Source of the DNA: Nitrospirota bacterium
Lineage (GTDB): Bacteria > Nitrospirota > UBA9217
NCBI GenBank assembly: GCA_023229435.1
Contig: JALNZF010000012.1
Location: forward strand, 1 to 64,000
Length of the DNA: 64,000 nt
Direction of reading: 5' to 3'
Position numbers and translations under genes: made by a program. Below the pieces are notes generated by a model. The model was not told the DNA's origin, did no database searches, and was given only the letters and a program-made list of their open reading frames with translations. This document shows positions 7,093 to 16,576 of this stretch, one piece after another (the first letter of the stretch is position 1; each line of letters starts with the position of its first letter).

Positions 7093-9927
7093 ATGCCCTT
7101 ATCACTGAACGAAATCAAAGACCGCGCCCTCGCGTTCTCCCGTGAGTGGGAAAGCGAGAAGTCGGAGAGCGCAGAGGCGCAGACGTTCTGGAACGAGTTC
7201 TTCAACGTCTTCGGCGTGACGCGCAGGCGGCTGGCGAGCTTTGAGGAGCCGGTCAAGCGTGCGCGGAAACGCTTCGAGGAAAAAGGCGGCAAGGGCGGCT
7301 TCATCGACCTTCTGTGGAAGGGGATGCTCGTCGCCGAGCACAAGTCGGCCGGCAAGGACCTTGATTCAGCGTATAAGCAGGTTTTGGAATACTTTGAAGG
7401 CCTCGCGGAGCGTGATCTACCCCGGTACATTATTGTCTCCGATTTCGCCCGCATCCGTCTGCATGACCTCGACACCGACACCCGTACTGAATTTCCCCTC
7501 AAAGACCTCTACAAACACATCAAGCTTTTAGGTTTCATCGCAGGCTATACCACGCAGCGTATTGAGGCGCAGGACCCGGTCAACATCAAGGCGGCCGAGC
7601 GCATGGGTAAGCTCCATGACCGCTTACGATCCGCTGGTTACGAGGGACACGTCCTTGAAGTGATGTTGGTGCGGCTGCTCTTCTGCCTCTTTGCCGAGGA
7701 CACCACGCTCTTTGAACCGCGCGGTTCGTTCCGTGATTTTATCGAGAACAACACTGTCGAAGACGGCTCCGATCTCGGGCCGAAATTGTCGCTTCTGTTT
7801 CAGGTCCTGAATACAGCCGAAAGTAAACGCCAAAAAGGCCTCGATGAAGTATTCACCGCTTTCCCGTATGTAAACGGTCGGCTGTTCGAGGAGACCCTGC
7901 CGATATCCGCCTGTGATAGCGCAATGCGCGCTTTGCTTCTCGACTGCTGCGCGCTTGACTGGGGGAGGATATCACCCGCCGTCTTCGGAGCGCTTTTTCA
8001 GTGCGTCATGGACGAGGAGGGTTCGGCCCGGCGGCGCAATCTCGGAGCGCACTACACCAGCGAAGAGAACATCCTTAAACTTATTAAGGCCTTGTTCCTC
8101 GACGATCTCTGGGCGGAGTTCGAATCCGCGAAGAGGAACACGAACAAGCTGTTTGAACTGCATAAGAAGCTTTCTGGTCTTAAATTCTTCGATCCAGCAT
8201 GCGGATGCGGCAATTTTCTGGTCATCGCATATAGAGAACTGCGGTTGCTTGAACTCGAAATTCTCCGGGCCGCGCATAAAACGAGTCAAATGAAGCTTGA
8301 TACACTGTGGCGAGAGATTCAGGTCGATGTGAACCAATTCTACGGCATCGAGATCGAGGAGTTCCCGGCCCAGATCGCCCAGGTCGCGCTTTGGCTTACA
8401 GACCACCAGATGAATATGAAGGTATCCGAAGAGTTCGGCCAGTACTTCCGCCGCTTGCCGCTGATTCACTCGGCATCGATCCTTTGCGGCAATGCACTTC
8501 AGATGGACTGGAATAAGGTCATCTCCGCCGAGCATGTTGACTATATTCTCGGCAATCCGCCGTTTGTGGGGAAGCACTACCAGAACGCGGCGCAGAAGGC
8601 CGACATGGCGCTTGTGTTCAGAGGCGTTAAAGGAGCAAGTGATCTGGATTACGTTGCAGCGTGGTATATAAAGGCTGCGCACTATGTACGGGGCGATGAT
8701 AGGATTGCCGGTTTCCTCGACAATTTACCAGATATGCCAAAACCTCCGCGAGAGCGCGTGAAGATTGCTTTTGTTTCGACTAATTCCATCACTCAAGGCG
8801 AACAAGTCAGTTTACTATGGGCAGAACTATTACAGCTTGGTGTCAGAATTCATTTTGCCCACCGCACATTTAGGTGGAGCAATGAGGCACGTGGGCAAGC
8901 AGCGGTCCATTGTGTCATTATCGGATTCGCGCTCTTCGATATCCCCAGAAAACGCCTCTTTGAATACGCTGATCTCGTAAGCGAGCCCCACGAAATCGCG
9001 GTTGACAATATTACCCCCTATCTTGCGCCCGGACCGGACATTATAATCAAGAAGCGTCAAACACCAATCTGCAATGTTTCTGTTATACGTTATGGCAACA
9101 AACCGAGTGATAACGGTAATTTTATTATTGACGAAGAGGAAAGAAAGGCACTTATTAAAAGTGAGCCTGATGCAGCGCGTTTTATTCGGTCTTATATGGG
9201 TTCGGAGGATTTCATCAATAGTAAGAAGCGATACTGTCTATGGCTGAAAGATGCCTCACCGCGCGATCTACGAGTTTTGCCCGAAGTAATGGCCCGTGTC
9301 GAACGGGTGCGGGACTTCCGCGCAAAAAGCAGTGCTGCGCCGACACGTGAAGCAGCAAAAAATCCTACGTTGTTTTTTTATACATCTCAACCAGATACAG
9401 ATTACCTTGTTATTCCGGAAACCTCATCTGAGCGTCGTCAATTTATACCGATTGGTTATGCATCAAAGAACATAATTGCAAGTAACGCTCTTTGGATGAT
9501 TCCGCAAGCTTCCTTGTATACATTTAGCATGCTTTGCTCCACAATGCACATGGCATGGGTTCGACAAATTGCAGGGAGACTGAAAAGCGACTATCGCTAT
9601 ACTGGTAGTTTAGTCTACAACAATTTCCCCTGGCCGAGCGATCTGACTGACAAACAGAAAACAACTATCGAAGATGTCGCGCAGGGCGTTCTTGATGCTC
9701 GTGCTGCGCATCCCGATGCGTCGTTAGCAGACCTGTACGATCCCGTTGCCATGCCGCCGGACTTACGCAAAGCGCATCAGGCGCTGGATAAGTCCGTCGA
9801 TGCCGCATATGGGAAGAAGACTTTCGCGTCCGATGCCGAGCGGGTAGCATTTCTGTTCGAGCTGTATCATAAGTACACGAGTCTGCTGCCCGCGCCGGAG
9901 AAATCAAAACGCAGAAGGATAAAGTAG
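7093..9927 (+). CDS. MmeI-like (type IIL/IIG) restriction-modification enzyme
   Basis: 944 residues, close to MmeI. Domains: an N-terminal PD-(D/E)xK nuclease with D72-x9-E82-x-K84 (IDLLWKGMLVAEHK), the same spacing reported for MmeI; a helical linker; an amino-methyltransferase with SAM motif I FFDPACGCGNFL and catalytic NPPF in ILGNPPFVGKHY; and a C-terminal target-recognition and helical part (YNNFPWP). One polypeptide would methylate adenine on one strand and cut at a distance. I chose ATG 7093 over TTG 7072 because a GAGG precedes it. It lies alone with an unknown gene and a toxin-antitoxin pair downstream, a typical defence-island setting. Confidence 0.88.
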   Translation: MPLSLNEIKDRALAFSREWESEKSESAEAQTFWNEFFNVFGVTRRRLASFEEPVKRARKRFEEKGGKGGFIDLLWKGMLVAEHKSAGKDLDSAYKQVLEYFEGLAERDLPRYIIVSDFARIRLHDLDTDTRTEFPLKDLYKHIKLLGFIAGYTTQRIEAQDPVNIKAAERMGKLHDRLRSAGYEGHVLEVMLVRLLFCLFAEDTTLFEPRGSFRDFIENNTVEDGSDLGPKLSLLFQVLNTAESKRQKGLDEVFTAFPYVNGRLFEETLPISACDSAMRALLLDCCALDWGRISPAVFGALFQCVMDEEGSARRRNLGAHYTSEENILKLIKALFLDDLWAEFESAKRNTNKLFELHKKLSGLKFFDPACGCGNFLVIAYRELRLLELEILRAAHKTSQMKLDTLWREIQVDVNQFYGIEIEEFPAQIAQVALWLTDHQMNMKVSEEFGQYFRRLPLIHSASILCGNALQMDWNKVISAEHVDYILGNPPFVGKHYQNAAQKADMALVFRGVKGASDLDYVAAWYIKAAHYVRGDDRIAGFLDNLPDMPKPPRERVKIAFVSTNSITQGEQVSLLWAELLQLGVRIHFAHRTFRWSNEARGQAAVHCVIIGFALFDIPRKRLFEYADLVSEPHEIAVDNITPYLAPGPDIIIKKRQTPICNVSVIRYGNKPSDNGNFIIDEEERKALIKSEPDAARFIRSYMGSEDFINSKKRYCLWLKDASPRDLRVLPEVMARVERVRDFRAKSSAAPTREAAKNPTLFFYTSQPDTDYLVIPETSSERRQFIPIGYASKNIIASNALWMIPQASLYTFSMLCSTMHMAWVRQIAGRLKSDYRYTGSLVYNNFPWPSDLTDKQKTTIEDVAQGVLDARAAHPDASLADLYDPVAMPPDLRKAHQALDKSVDAAYGKKTFASDAERVAFLFELYHKYTSLLPAPEKSKRRRIK

Positions 9928-9931
9928 GTTG

Positions 9932-9956
9932 TTGGATTATGCTTCGCATAATCCAA
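9932..9956. repeat. Perfect 11-bp hairpin after the R-M gene
   Basis: TTGGATTATGC-TTC-GCATAATCCAA has fully paired arms five bases after the R-M stop codon. There is no T-run, so it is a transcript-stabilising or weak termination hairpin rather than a classical terminator. Confidence 0.5.
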
Positions 9957-10006
9957 TGGGTGGGACTCATGATGTGGCTGGGTTTCTATTTATTTGAAGA
10001 GATACG

Positions 10007-10975
10007 ATGCTTGATAACACAATCATAGTTGTAAATGATGAGCCATATTGCGTTTGGGAAGCACAACTACACGAAAGGAATACCCAATTCCTTTCTGGAA
10101 TAGATGCGGAATACTACGAATATCTTTTCAAACTTTACATGGGTTCGGAAGATGAAGAACGTGCATCAATCGCACTAAGATCAGCATTTCACCATGCGCA
10201 GGAGACATTCTTTTCCTTAGTTGGCGCCTTGCTCCAAGCTCCTAACGCCGCATATGCTTGGATCGCTAAGTGCACTAATCACGATCTTCGAGAGATCGTC
10301 AAGAAAATCAGTAATGAAGACGAATCTCTCTATACAAGGTTCACGTTTAAGGACAACTACGTTTCATGGCTTGCCATCTCCAAAATCGTTTGTAATTGGT
10401 ACTTGCCGGGAACTGAAAAACAGAAATCAACAATCGAGTTGTTCTCTCAACTTTGGCTACGGCTATCGCACGAATTCCTAGATGAGCATAATATCAATGA
10501 ATATAAAAGCATTAAGCACGGATTTCGAATACAGCCAGGTGGTTTCACCATGTCATTCGCCCTTGAGCATGAATATGGTGTGGCTCCGCCTCCTTCAGAG
10601 ATGCAGTTTTTAGGGGGCTCAAAGTACGGTGCATCGTTTTTTATTGTAAATCCTGTTGGAAATACCAAAGGAAACAGAAGTATTACCTCTCGTCGGTATT
10701 GTATAAACTGGAAAATAGAAAAAATGGGGGCTCTGTTACAGTTACTCGCTCTCTCCATTCAAAATGTTACAAATGCGCTGAAAATTCTCAATGAAACTCC
10801 CGCAGGTGAATGTAAATTTACGCGACCGAGCGAAGATCAGGATTTTACTGCACCATGGGAGCATGAGCCTGAAATTCCGTGGAGTAATGTTGATTTTGTG
10901 ATAGACCAGCAAAGCATACCGCATCTAACCAGAACAGAATTGATGAAAAAATTGAAGCAGCAGAAAAAGTCTTGA
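10007..10975 (+). CDS. Hypothetical protein in defence island (322 aa)
   Basis: I do not recognise a family. The protein looks soluble and mixed alpha/beta, with a helical N-terminal half (AFHHAQETFFSLVGALLQAP, then an aromatic-rich EYYEYLFKLYMG) and no signal peptide, membrane segment or obvious catalytic motif. GAAGAG lies a few bases before the ATG. It starts 80 bases after the MmeI-like gene on the same strand, and codon use is more AT-rich than in neighbouring housekeeping genes, suggesting acquisition with the defence cargo. It could be an accessory defence factor or unrelated passenger. Confidence 0.65.
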   Translation: MLDNTIIVVNDEPYCVWEAQLHERNTQFLSGIDAEYYEYLFKLYMGSEDEERASIALRSAFHHAQETFFSLVGALLQAPNAAYAWIAKCTNHDLREIVKKISNEDESLYTRFTFKDNYVSWLAISKIVCNWYLPGTEKQKSTIELFSQLWLRLSHEFLDEHNINEYKSIKHGFRIQPGGFTMSFALEHEYGVAPPPSEMQFLGGSKYGASFFIVNPVGNTKGNRSITSRRYCINWKIEKMGALLQLLALSIQNVTNALKILNETPAGECKFTRPSEDQDFTAPWEHEPEIPWSNVDFVIDQQSIPHLTRTELMKKLKQQKKS

Positions 10976-10993
10976 GGTTGGCGCGTTGGATGA

Positions 10994-11122
10994 TGGCAAA
11001 GGAACCTCTTATTCCGAAGCACGATTGCCGCTGAGACGTTCTGGATATTGAAAGAGAATAAGCCCCTTGATCATGTCCGGTTTGTCGCCAATCTGAACCG
11101 GCTGCCAAAACTTCCGGAATAG
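10994..11122 (+). pseudogene. Short gene remnant, unknown family
   Basis: A 42-codon in-frame piece bounded by TGA and TAG with a protein-like sequence (AAETFWILKENKPLDHVRF) but no start codon. It lies between the unknown defence-island gene and the MntA-like gene. It is likely the tail of a deleted gene. Confidence 0.3.
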
Positions 11123-11211
11123 TATTTGTGCGATTGATTTTGTAAGGGCATTCGGGTAGAATTACGGTAGATACTATTTCTGTGAGATCGACGCATGCCA
11201 AGAGGCGGGTC

Positions 11212-11502
11212 ATGAAAAACAAAGAAGAAATAATTAAATCCATAAAAGCCCTTCACCGTGAGCTTAAAACGTATAAGGTTCGAGAGATCGGCGTTTTCGG
11301 ATCCGTTGTCCGCGGCGAGCAGAAACAGGCGAGTGATATTGACGTTCTTGTTGATTTTGAAGACAACGCCGACCTTTTCGACCTCGTAGGTCTCGGTTTG
11401 TTCCTTGAGGAAAAGCTCGGCCAAAAAGTCGATGTTGTTCCGAGGAGGGCTTTGAGGAAAGAGATCAGAGATTCCGTTCTCAAAGAGGTCGTCCCGGCAT
11501 GA
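11212..11502 (+). CDS. mntA: MntA-like nucleotidyltransferase antitoxin
   Basis: 96 residues of minimal nucleotidyltransferase fold. The catalytic GS-x10-DxD motif is intact (G30, S31, D42, D44 in GSVVRGEQKQASDIDVLVDF). Characterised members of this family inactivate the partner HEPN ribonuclease by adding AMP to its conserved tyrosine. An AGAGG ribosome site supports the ATG at 11212 over the upstream in-frame GTG at 11182. The stop codon overlaps the start of the HEPN gene (ATGA), the usual operon layout of these pairs. Confidence 0.9.
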   Translation: MKNKEEIIKSIKALHRELKTYKVREIGVFGSVVRGEQKQASDIDVLVDFEDNADLFDLVGLGLFLEEKLGQKVDVVPRRALRKEIRDSVLKEVVPA

Positions 11503-11834
11503 GAGAATACAAGCTCTACCTCTCCGATATACTTGCCGCGATGGAAAGCATTGAGCGCTTTATCGAGGGGATGACTTTTGAGCAGTTTCAGCAAGACGAT
11601 AAAACTACCAGCGCAGTGGTACGGAAATTAGAGATCATCGGCGAAGCCTCCCGGAATATTCCCGACGAAATCAAACGACAACATGCGGAAGTACCCTGGA
11701 AAGAGATGGCGGGGATGAGAGACCGGTTGATCCATGCCTATTTTGGGGTGGACTATAGTCTGGTGTGGACTACCATTAAAAACCGTGTGCCGGCGGCAAA
11801 GCAAATGATCCGGAAAGTTATCGCCGGGATTTAA
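11499..11834 (+). CDS. hepT: HepT-like HEPN ribonuclease toxin (DUF86)
   Basis: 111 residues, all helical, of the HepT/DUF86 family. The catalytic and modification motif Rx4HxY is intact: R74, H79 and Y81 in MRDRLIHAYFG. Known HepT toxins cleave RNA and are silenced when the MntA partner AMPylates the tyrosine. Four-base overlap with the antitoxin gene implies translational coupling. Together with the R-M enzyme upstream this makes a compact defence island. Confidence 0.9.
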   Translation: MREYKLYLSDILAAMESIERFIEGMTFEQFQQDDKTTSAVVRKLEIIGEASRNIPDEIKRQHAEVPWKEMAGMRDRLIHAYFGVDYSLVWTTIKNRVPAAKQMIRKVIAGI

Positions 11835-11858
11835 ATATTTTATATAAGGTATTCATAT

Positions 11859-11876
11859 CGCAGGCTGAAGCCTGCG
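11859..11876. repeat. 8-bp-arm palindrome after hepT
   Basis: CGCAGGCT-GA-AGCCTGCG is perfectly paired. It lies 25 bases after the hepT stop, just ahead of a bidirectional terminator, and looks like a small REP-type element. Confidence 0.5.
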
Positions 11877-11889
11877 GCTACCATAGTCC

Positions 11890-11929
11890 AAAAAAAACAG
11901 CGGAGGCAGACTGCCCCTGCTGTTTTTTT
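11890..11929. terminator. Bidirectional intrinsic terminator
   Basis: A run of A, then ACAGCGGAGGCAG, a one-base loop, CTGCCCCTGCTGT and a run of T. The stem has a small internal mismatch. It would end transcription of mntA-hepT from the left and of the pterin-binding methyltransferase from the right. Confidence 0.8.
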
Positions 11930-11951
11930 ACCAGCCATCGATTATCTGTTC

Positions 11952-12734
11952 TTACCCCAAATCCCCCGCCGCGAAGGTGATCTCGTCGCGGAACGCCTTG
12001 ATCAGATATACCACCTTCATAAGCTCCGCATCGTTCACATTCACCATCGCAGCGCTCAGCCCCGCTCCCGCAAGATAGGCGAGATACGCCGAGGCCACAA
12101 TGGACTTAACATTCTTCGGCAGTCCCGTTGTCACGTTCGAGATCCAGACCGCCGTGTTGAGCGGCGGGTCGACCATCTCGTTCAACACCACGATGCTTTC
12201 ATGGGTGTTGAGCAGATGCTCCTGCCCGTTGCCCCTGGCGATGTGGACCACCGACGGGTCCGCAAAGATCCGCTCGTTCGGGATGTCCGCCTCATTCGCC
12301 TGTTCGATCAGGTCCTCGAGGACCATGAGCTTCGCCTCGAGCGTGGCGGGTACCGTGCCCTTGAGCGCCCTGATGACGATGTTCGATCTGCTCTCCCGAA
12401 CGAGGCTCAGGAGCTCATCGGGGTCCTTCTCATCCGCGGAAAGATAATTGATGATCGGCGGTTCCGTACAGAGCGGGACGGCGATTTTGAGCGCCTTCAC
12501 ATTCCGCGAGTCCAGGCAGAGGGGCAGGTCCGAGCCCTGCTGCACGGCCTCGACCGCCATCGGGAGGAATATCTCGTCGCCGACACCGTCCAGCGAGACC
12601 TGTACATTGATCATGTCCGCGCCTTTGGCGGCAAGTTCCTTTGCCATGGCTTCGATGGCCTTCTTGTCTTTTTTCTTCACCGCGTCCATATAGGTCTTGT
12701 TCCTTACACTGAGATTGTCCGCGATCACGAGCAT
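11952..12734 (-). CDS. Pterin-binding methyltransferase (AcsE/MeTr-like, DHPS fold)
   Basis: 260 residues covering a single pterin-binding TIM barrel: ADMINVQVSLDG, LPLCLDSRN, IFADPSVVHIARGNG and AVWISNVTTGLP. This is the fold of dihydropteroate synthase and of methyltetrahydrofolate:corrinoid/iron-sulfur protein methyltransferase. The length and the N-terminal MLVIADNLSVRN favour the latter, which moves a methyl group between CH3-THF and a corrinoid protein in the Wood-Ljungdahl pathway. No corrinoid partner is nearby. AAGGAGGG lies before the ATG, so the start is firm. Confidence 0.82.
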   Translation of the reverse strand: MLVIADNLSVRNKTYMDAVKKKDKKAIEAMAKELAAKGADMINVQVSLDGVGDEIFLPMAVEAVQQGSDLPLCLDSRNVKALKIAVPLCTEPPIINYLSADEKDPDELLSLVRESRSNIVIRALKGTVPATLEAKLMVLEDLIEQANEADIPNERIFADPSVVHIARGNGQEHLLNTHESIVVLNEMVDPPLNTAVWISNVTTGLPKNVKSIVASAYLAYLAGAGLSAAMVNVNDAELMKVVYLIKAFRDEITFAAGDLG

Positions 12735-12821
12735 AGGGCCCTCCTTGGTAAATTGAAAGAATATCCGACGGGATGGTGTTCCAATAAAGAGTATAGCATA
12801 AATTCATGGCGCTCTTGTTCA

Positions 12822-15587
12822 CTACGCAGGACGCATCTTCTTTGCGATGAGCTTCCGCATTTCCTCGGCCAGAAGCAGCAGAAACGCGAAGGGAATGAGC
12901 ACGAGCCAGGTGCGGAGCGAGATCGGGGCAGTGGAGAAGACCTTGTTTCCCAGGGGATGGTAGACGATGAAGAGCTGGAGCGCGAGTTCGACCGCGACGG
13001 CGGCGAAGATGAGCTTGTTCGCAAAGAACCCGGTCGTGAACACCGACTCCCGCGGCGAACGGCAGGCGAAGACATTCGCGACCTGGGCGACAACGATCGC
13101 GGTCAGGCAGGCCGTGGTCGCCTGCATATACAGAAGGTCCGAGGCCGGGAGCACGGTACCCCAGGTCCACCCTCCGTTGTTCAGCACCCAGAAGAACCCG
13201 AACATGCAGGCCACGGCTTCGAGCGGGCCGAGAAACAGATATGCCCGGGCCACGAGAGGGAAGTTCAGCAACCGCTCGTTCACTTTTCGCGGCGGCCGTT
13301 GCATAACGCCGGGCGTGGGCTTTTCAGCGCCCAGCGCGAGAGCGGGAAGCATGTCGGTGCCCAGGTCGACCAGCAGGATCTGGAGGATCGTGAGCGGGAG
13401 CGGGATGTTGAACAGGATATAGCCGAGGTACGGCACCGCCTCGGGGATATTCGACGCGAAGATATAGGTGAGAAACTTTTTAATGTTCTCGTAGACCGTT
13501 CGCCCCTCCTCCACGGCATTCACGATCGTGGCGAAGTTATCGTCAAGCAGGACCATGTTCGAGGCTTCCTTGGCCACGTCAGTGCCTGTAATTCCCATGG
13601 CTATGCCGATGTCCGCCTTCTTCAGCGCGGGCGCGTCGTTGACGCCGTCTCCGGTCACGGCAACCACTTCTCCTTTGTCCTTCAGGAGCGACACGACGCG
13701 CATCTTGTGTTTGGGCGTCATGCGGCTGAAGATCAGCTCTTTGCTCGCCAGTTTTTCCGTCAGCTCCTGGTCGGTCATCTGACCGAATGCGGAGCCTTCG
13801 ATGATCACCGGAGTTCCCTGGACCAGTCCGATCTGTTTGGCAATGGCAAGGGCGGTCCGGCTCCCGTCGCCGGTGATCATGATGATGCGGATCCCCGCGC
13901 CATGACATTTTTTGACGGCCTCGGGCACTTCGGGCCGCGGCGGGTCCTGGAGCCCGATCAGGCCAAGGAACGTCATGTCCTTTTCAATGTCTTCGGGATG
14001 CGCAACCACCCCACCCGCTTCCCCGGGGGGGGAGGACGCAGGGTCGTGAACATCCTTTGACGCAAAGGCCAGCACCCTGAGGCCCATGTCCATGAGCACA
14101 TGATCCGCGTGAATAACGTCCTCCCGGTTCACCTCCTCGAGCGGTTTGCGCTCTCCCTTGATCATAAAGTGGCTGCACAAAGGCAGCAGTTGCTCCATGG
14201 CGCCCTTGGAAAAAGCCGTTGTGCCGCCTTCCTGCACGCAGCCGATCGTCATCATCTTCCGTTCGGAATCAAAAGGGATCTCGAATAACCGCTTTGCCGA
14301 TACGTCGCCGAGGGCCTCGCGCGCGGCCTTGAGCAGCGCTGTTTCGGTTGGATCGCCGCGGTACTGGTTGTCAGCGAAGCTCGCGTTATTGCAGAGGGCG
14401 GCCGTGGTGAGAAGAGTTCGGAGCGTGGAGACTTCGACGAACTCAGTCGAGTCGTTCGGAGTGTTGAGTAAAGGCGCTTGATCCCGAACTCCGAACGCAG
14501 CCTGCCCTCGAATAATTCTATCGGGGGAACGCTGAACTATTTCCCCATCCACCCAAATTGTATCCACCGCCATATTGTTCTGGGTGAGCGTGCCGGTCTT
14601 GTCCGTGCAGATCACCGTCACCGAACCAAGGGTCTCGACAGAAGAGAGCGTTTTTATCAGCGCTTTCCGCTTCGCCATGCGCTGGCTCCCCATGGCGAGC
14701 GCGAGCGTGACGGTCGGGAGCATGCCCTCGGGAATAAGCGCAACGGTGATGCCGATGGTAAAAATAAAATTCGCCCAAAAGGTCCTCCCGATGGCAAAAC
14801 CGAGGATAAAGAAGAAGGCGCCGACCACGGCGGCAATGACCGCGACGATCCGTGTGGCCTTCACGATCTCTTTCTGGAGCGGGGAGAGACCCGGCGTCAC
14901 CGTTTCCGTCAGAAGAGCGATCCTCCCGAACTCCGTGCGCATACCGGTTGCAAAGACGACCCCGACGCCGTTCCCGCTCACCACGTTCGTGCCGGCGAAG
15001 GCGATGTTCGGGCTGTTGATGGGATCGCCCGGGACGGGCTCACTGCGCCGGAGCGCCGGTTCCGACTCGCCGGTGAGGGAGGCATTATTGACCTTCAGCG
15101 CATTTGACTCGATCAGCCGGAGGTCGGCAGGCACCTTGTCTCCCTCGGCAAGCCGTATGAGGTCGCCGGGAACGACCTCCTCGGCGGGCACCTCGCTCTC
15201 TGTTCCGCTCCGGATGGCTTTCACCTTGAAGGGAAGCAGTTTCTTCAGCGCTTCCAGCGCCTTTTCCGCGCGGTACTCCTGGGTGAACGTGAAGACCGCA
15301 TTGATGACGATGACCGCTACGATGGCGAGACCGAGGGTGAGCATGCCCTCGCCGGGATTGAGGTACTCGGAAAGAAACGAAAAAAAAGCCGCCAGCCAGA
15401 GCACGATGGCGAGGAAGTGGGTGAACTGGCCGAGCAGCCTGAGGACAAGGCTTTTCCCCTTTATTGCGGTGATCTCATTGCGGCCGAACTCGGCAAGCCG
15501 GCGCTGCACCTCCTCCGTGCTTAAGCCCTGGGCCGAAGCGACCAGCGTTTTGAAAACGTCTTCTTTTGTCAGTTCATTGATCTTCAT
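12822..15587 (-). CDS. Cation-transporting P-type ATPase
   Basis: 921 residues, a complete P2-type pump. Landmarks: cation-ATPase N domain (1-75), TM1-TM2 (about 55-105), actuator TGES at 172-175, PEGM at 286-289 in TM4, phosphorylated aspartate in DKTGT at 329-333, hinge GDGVNDAPALKKADIGIAMG, and six C-terminal TM helices. It pumps a cation (Ca2+, or Na+/K+-type) outward using ATP; the ion cannot be fixed by eye. The pump beginning at 469 is a paralogue of the same class. The neighbours on this strand (stress protein upstream, methyltransferase downstream) do not suggest a substrate. Confidence 0.92.
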   Translation of the reverse strand: MKINELTKEDVFKTLVASAQGLSTEEVQRRLAEFGRNEITAIKGKSLVLRLLGQFTHFLAIVLWLAAFFSFLSEYLNPGEGMLTLGLAIVAVIVINAVFTFTQEYRAEKALEALKKLLPFKVKAIRSGTESEVPAEEVVPGDLIRLAEGDKVPADLRLIESNALKVNNASLTGESEPALRRSEPVPGDPINSPNIAFAGTNVVSGNGVGVVFATGMRTEFGRIALLTETVTPGLSPLQKEIVKATRIVAVIAAVVGAFFFILGFAIGRTFWANFIFTIGITVALIPEGMLPTVTLALAMGSQRMAKRKALIKTLSSVETLGSVTVICTDKTGTLTQNNMAVDTIWVDGEIVQRSPDRIIRGQAAFGVRDQAPLLNTPNDSTEFVEVSTLRTLLTTAALCNNASFADNQYRGDPTETALLKAAREALGDVSAKRLFEIPFDSERKMMTIGCVQEGGTTAFSKGAMEQLLPLCSHFMIKGERKPLEEVNREDVIHADHVLMDMGLRVLAFASKDVHDPASSPPGEAGGVVAHPEDIEKDMTFLGLIGLQDPPRPEVPEAVKKCHGAGIRIIMITGDGSRTALAIAKQIGLVQGTPVIIEGSAFGQMTDQELTEKLASKELIFSRMTPKHKMRVVSLLKDKGEVVAVTGDGVNDAPALKKADIGIAMGITGTDVAKEASNMVLLDDNFATIVNAVEEGRTVYENIKKFLTYIFASNIPEAVPYLGYILFNIPLPLTILQILLVDLGTDMLPALALGAEKPTPGVMQRPPRKVNERLLNFPLVARAYLFLGPLEAVACMFGFFWVLNNGGWTWGTVLPASDLLYMQATTACLTAIVVAQVANVFACRSPRESVFTTGFFANKLIFAAVAVELALQLFIVYHPLGNKVFSTAPISLRTWLVLIPFAFLLLLAEEMRKLIAKKMRPA

Positions 15588-15599
15588 GAGTCAGAATAA

Positions 15600-15738
15600 G
15601 TTTACCGTGGAGAAACAGAGGCGCGCAGTTTGAAATCCGAGGGAGAATGGACGATTACGTCTTTTTGCTTTTACGTCTCTCTTCCCTCGTCCTTCGTCCG
15701 TCATGCCCACTCATTTCCTCTGTGCCTCCGTGGTAAAC
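15600..15738. repeat. Inverted repeat between ATPase and USP genes
   Basis: GTTTACCGTGGAGAAACAGAG near 15600 is mirrored by CTCTGTGCCTCCGTGGTAAAC near 15720, with about 95 bases between arms. Similar 'tctcc-gtg' phrases occur at 16680, 50575 and 60655. It is probably a non-coding palindromic repeat. Confidence 0.5.
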
Positions 15739-15742
15739 GGTT

Positions 15743-16576
15743 TCACTTCCTCGGTCTCAGGATGATCAAATCGCAGGTCGTTTCGCGCAGGACGCGTTCC
15801 ACGGGATTGCCCCTGATGAGGGAGTCCAGGAGGCTTCGTTCGCTTGCGCCCATGATGATAAGATCGTGCCGTTTTGCCGCGGCCTCGATGGTGATGGTCC
15901 TTGCGGCAATGCCGGGCAAGAGTTTTTTCTCATGGCTGATGTCGTTGCGGTCCAACTGTTCGACGAATAGAGCAATATCCGCCGGAAGTCTGGCCTCCCA
16001 TTCCGCGGGCGTCAGGTGGATCTCGCCGTGGAAGAACCGCGTCATGGGTTTGGTGGTATGGAACAAATGGATGCGGGATTCGAAGGCGCCTGCCATGAGC
16101 GCGGTGAAGAAGGCCCGCTCCGCGATGTGGCCCATCCGCGCTTTGAGGGGTACAAGGATGGTCTTCGGATGCACCCTGCCCAGGTGCACGACCCGCACGA
16201 GCGCGACCGAGCAGGGAAGGTGGAGGGAGAGCCGCCGCGCCGTGGTGCGCGCATAAAAGCGCTTCCGGACATCTTCGTGGCGCGTTGCCGCGAAGACAAG
16301 GTCGATCTTTTCCGCTGCGACGACCTTTCTGATCTGTTCATACGGGTCACCGGTCTCGAGCACGCAGTCCGAATGCACGCCAAGCTCCTGCGCCGCGCGG
16401 GCCAGCCGCTTGACCGCATCTTCGGCTGCCTGAAATGTCTTGCCCGAAAGCCCGTTCGAAGCAATGGAGCAGAAGGTGATCCGGGCCTTCGCCTGTTTCG
16501 CAAGATGGAGTGCGTAGCGAGCGGAGACCTCGGAGTTCAGATGTTCATTGACCGCGGCAAGGACCTTTTTGTACAT
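15743..16576 (-). CDS. Tandem universal stress protein (UspA family)
   Basis: 277 residues with two Usp domains (about 1-130 and 137-277). The second ends with the nucleotide-binding type of signature, DLIIMGASERSLLDSLIRGN, and CDLIILRP. The first domain keeps the fold (YKKVLAAVNEHLNSE) with a less clear ATP loop. Such proteins are cytoplasmic stress or energy-state factors. The gene ends 156 bases before the P-type ATPase start on the same strand and could be co-transcribed with it. Confidence 0.85.
   Translation of the reverse strand: MYKKVLAAVNEHLNSEVSARYALHLAKQAKARITFCSIASNGLSGKTFQAAEDAVKRLARAAQELGVHSDCVLETGDPYEQIRKVVAAEKIDLVFAATRHEDVRKRFYARTTARRLSLHLPCSVALVRVVHLGRVHPKTILVPLKARMGHIAERAFFTALMAGAFESRIHLFHTTKPMTRFFHGEIHLTPAEWEARLPADIALFVEQLDRNDISHEKKLLPGIAARTITIEAAAKRHDLIIMGASERSLLDSLIRGNPVERVLRETTCDLIILRPRK

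Noticed and set aside
12201..14060. Plus-strand open frame of 619 codons
   Set aside because: It is antisense to the P-type ATPase and the pterin-binding methyltransferase, both with full motifs. Its product is Arg/His/Asp-rich with no domain pattern, a shadow of codon bias.
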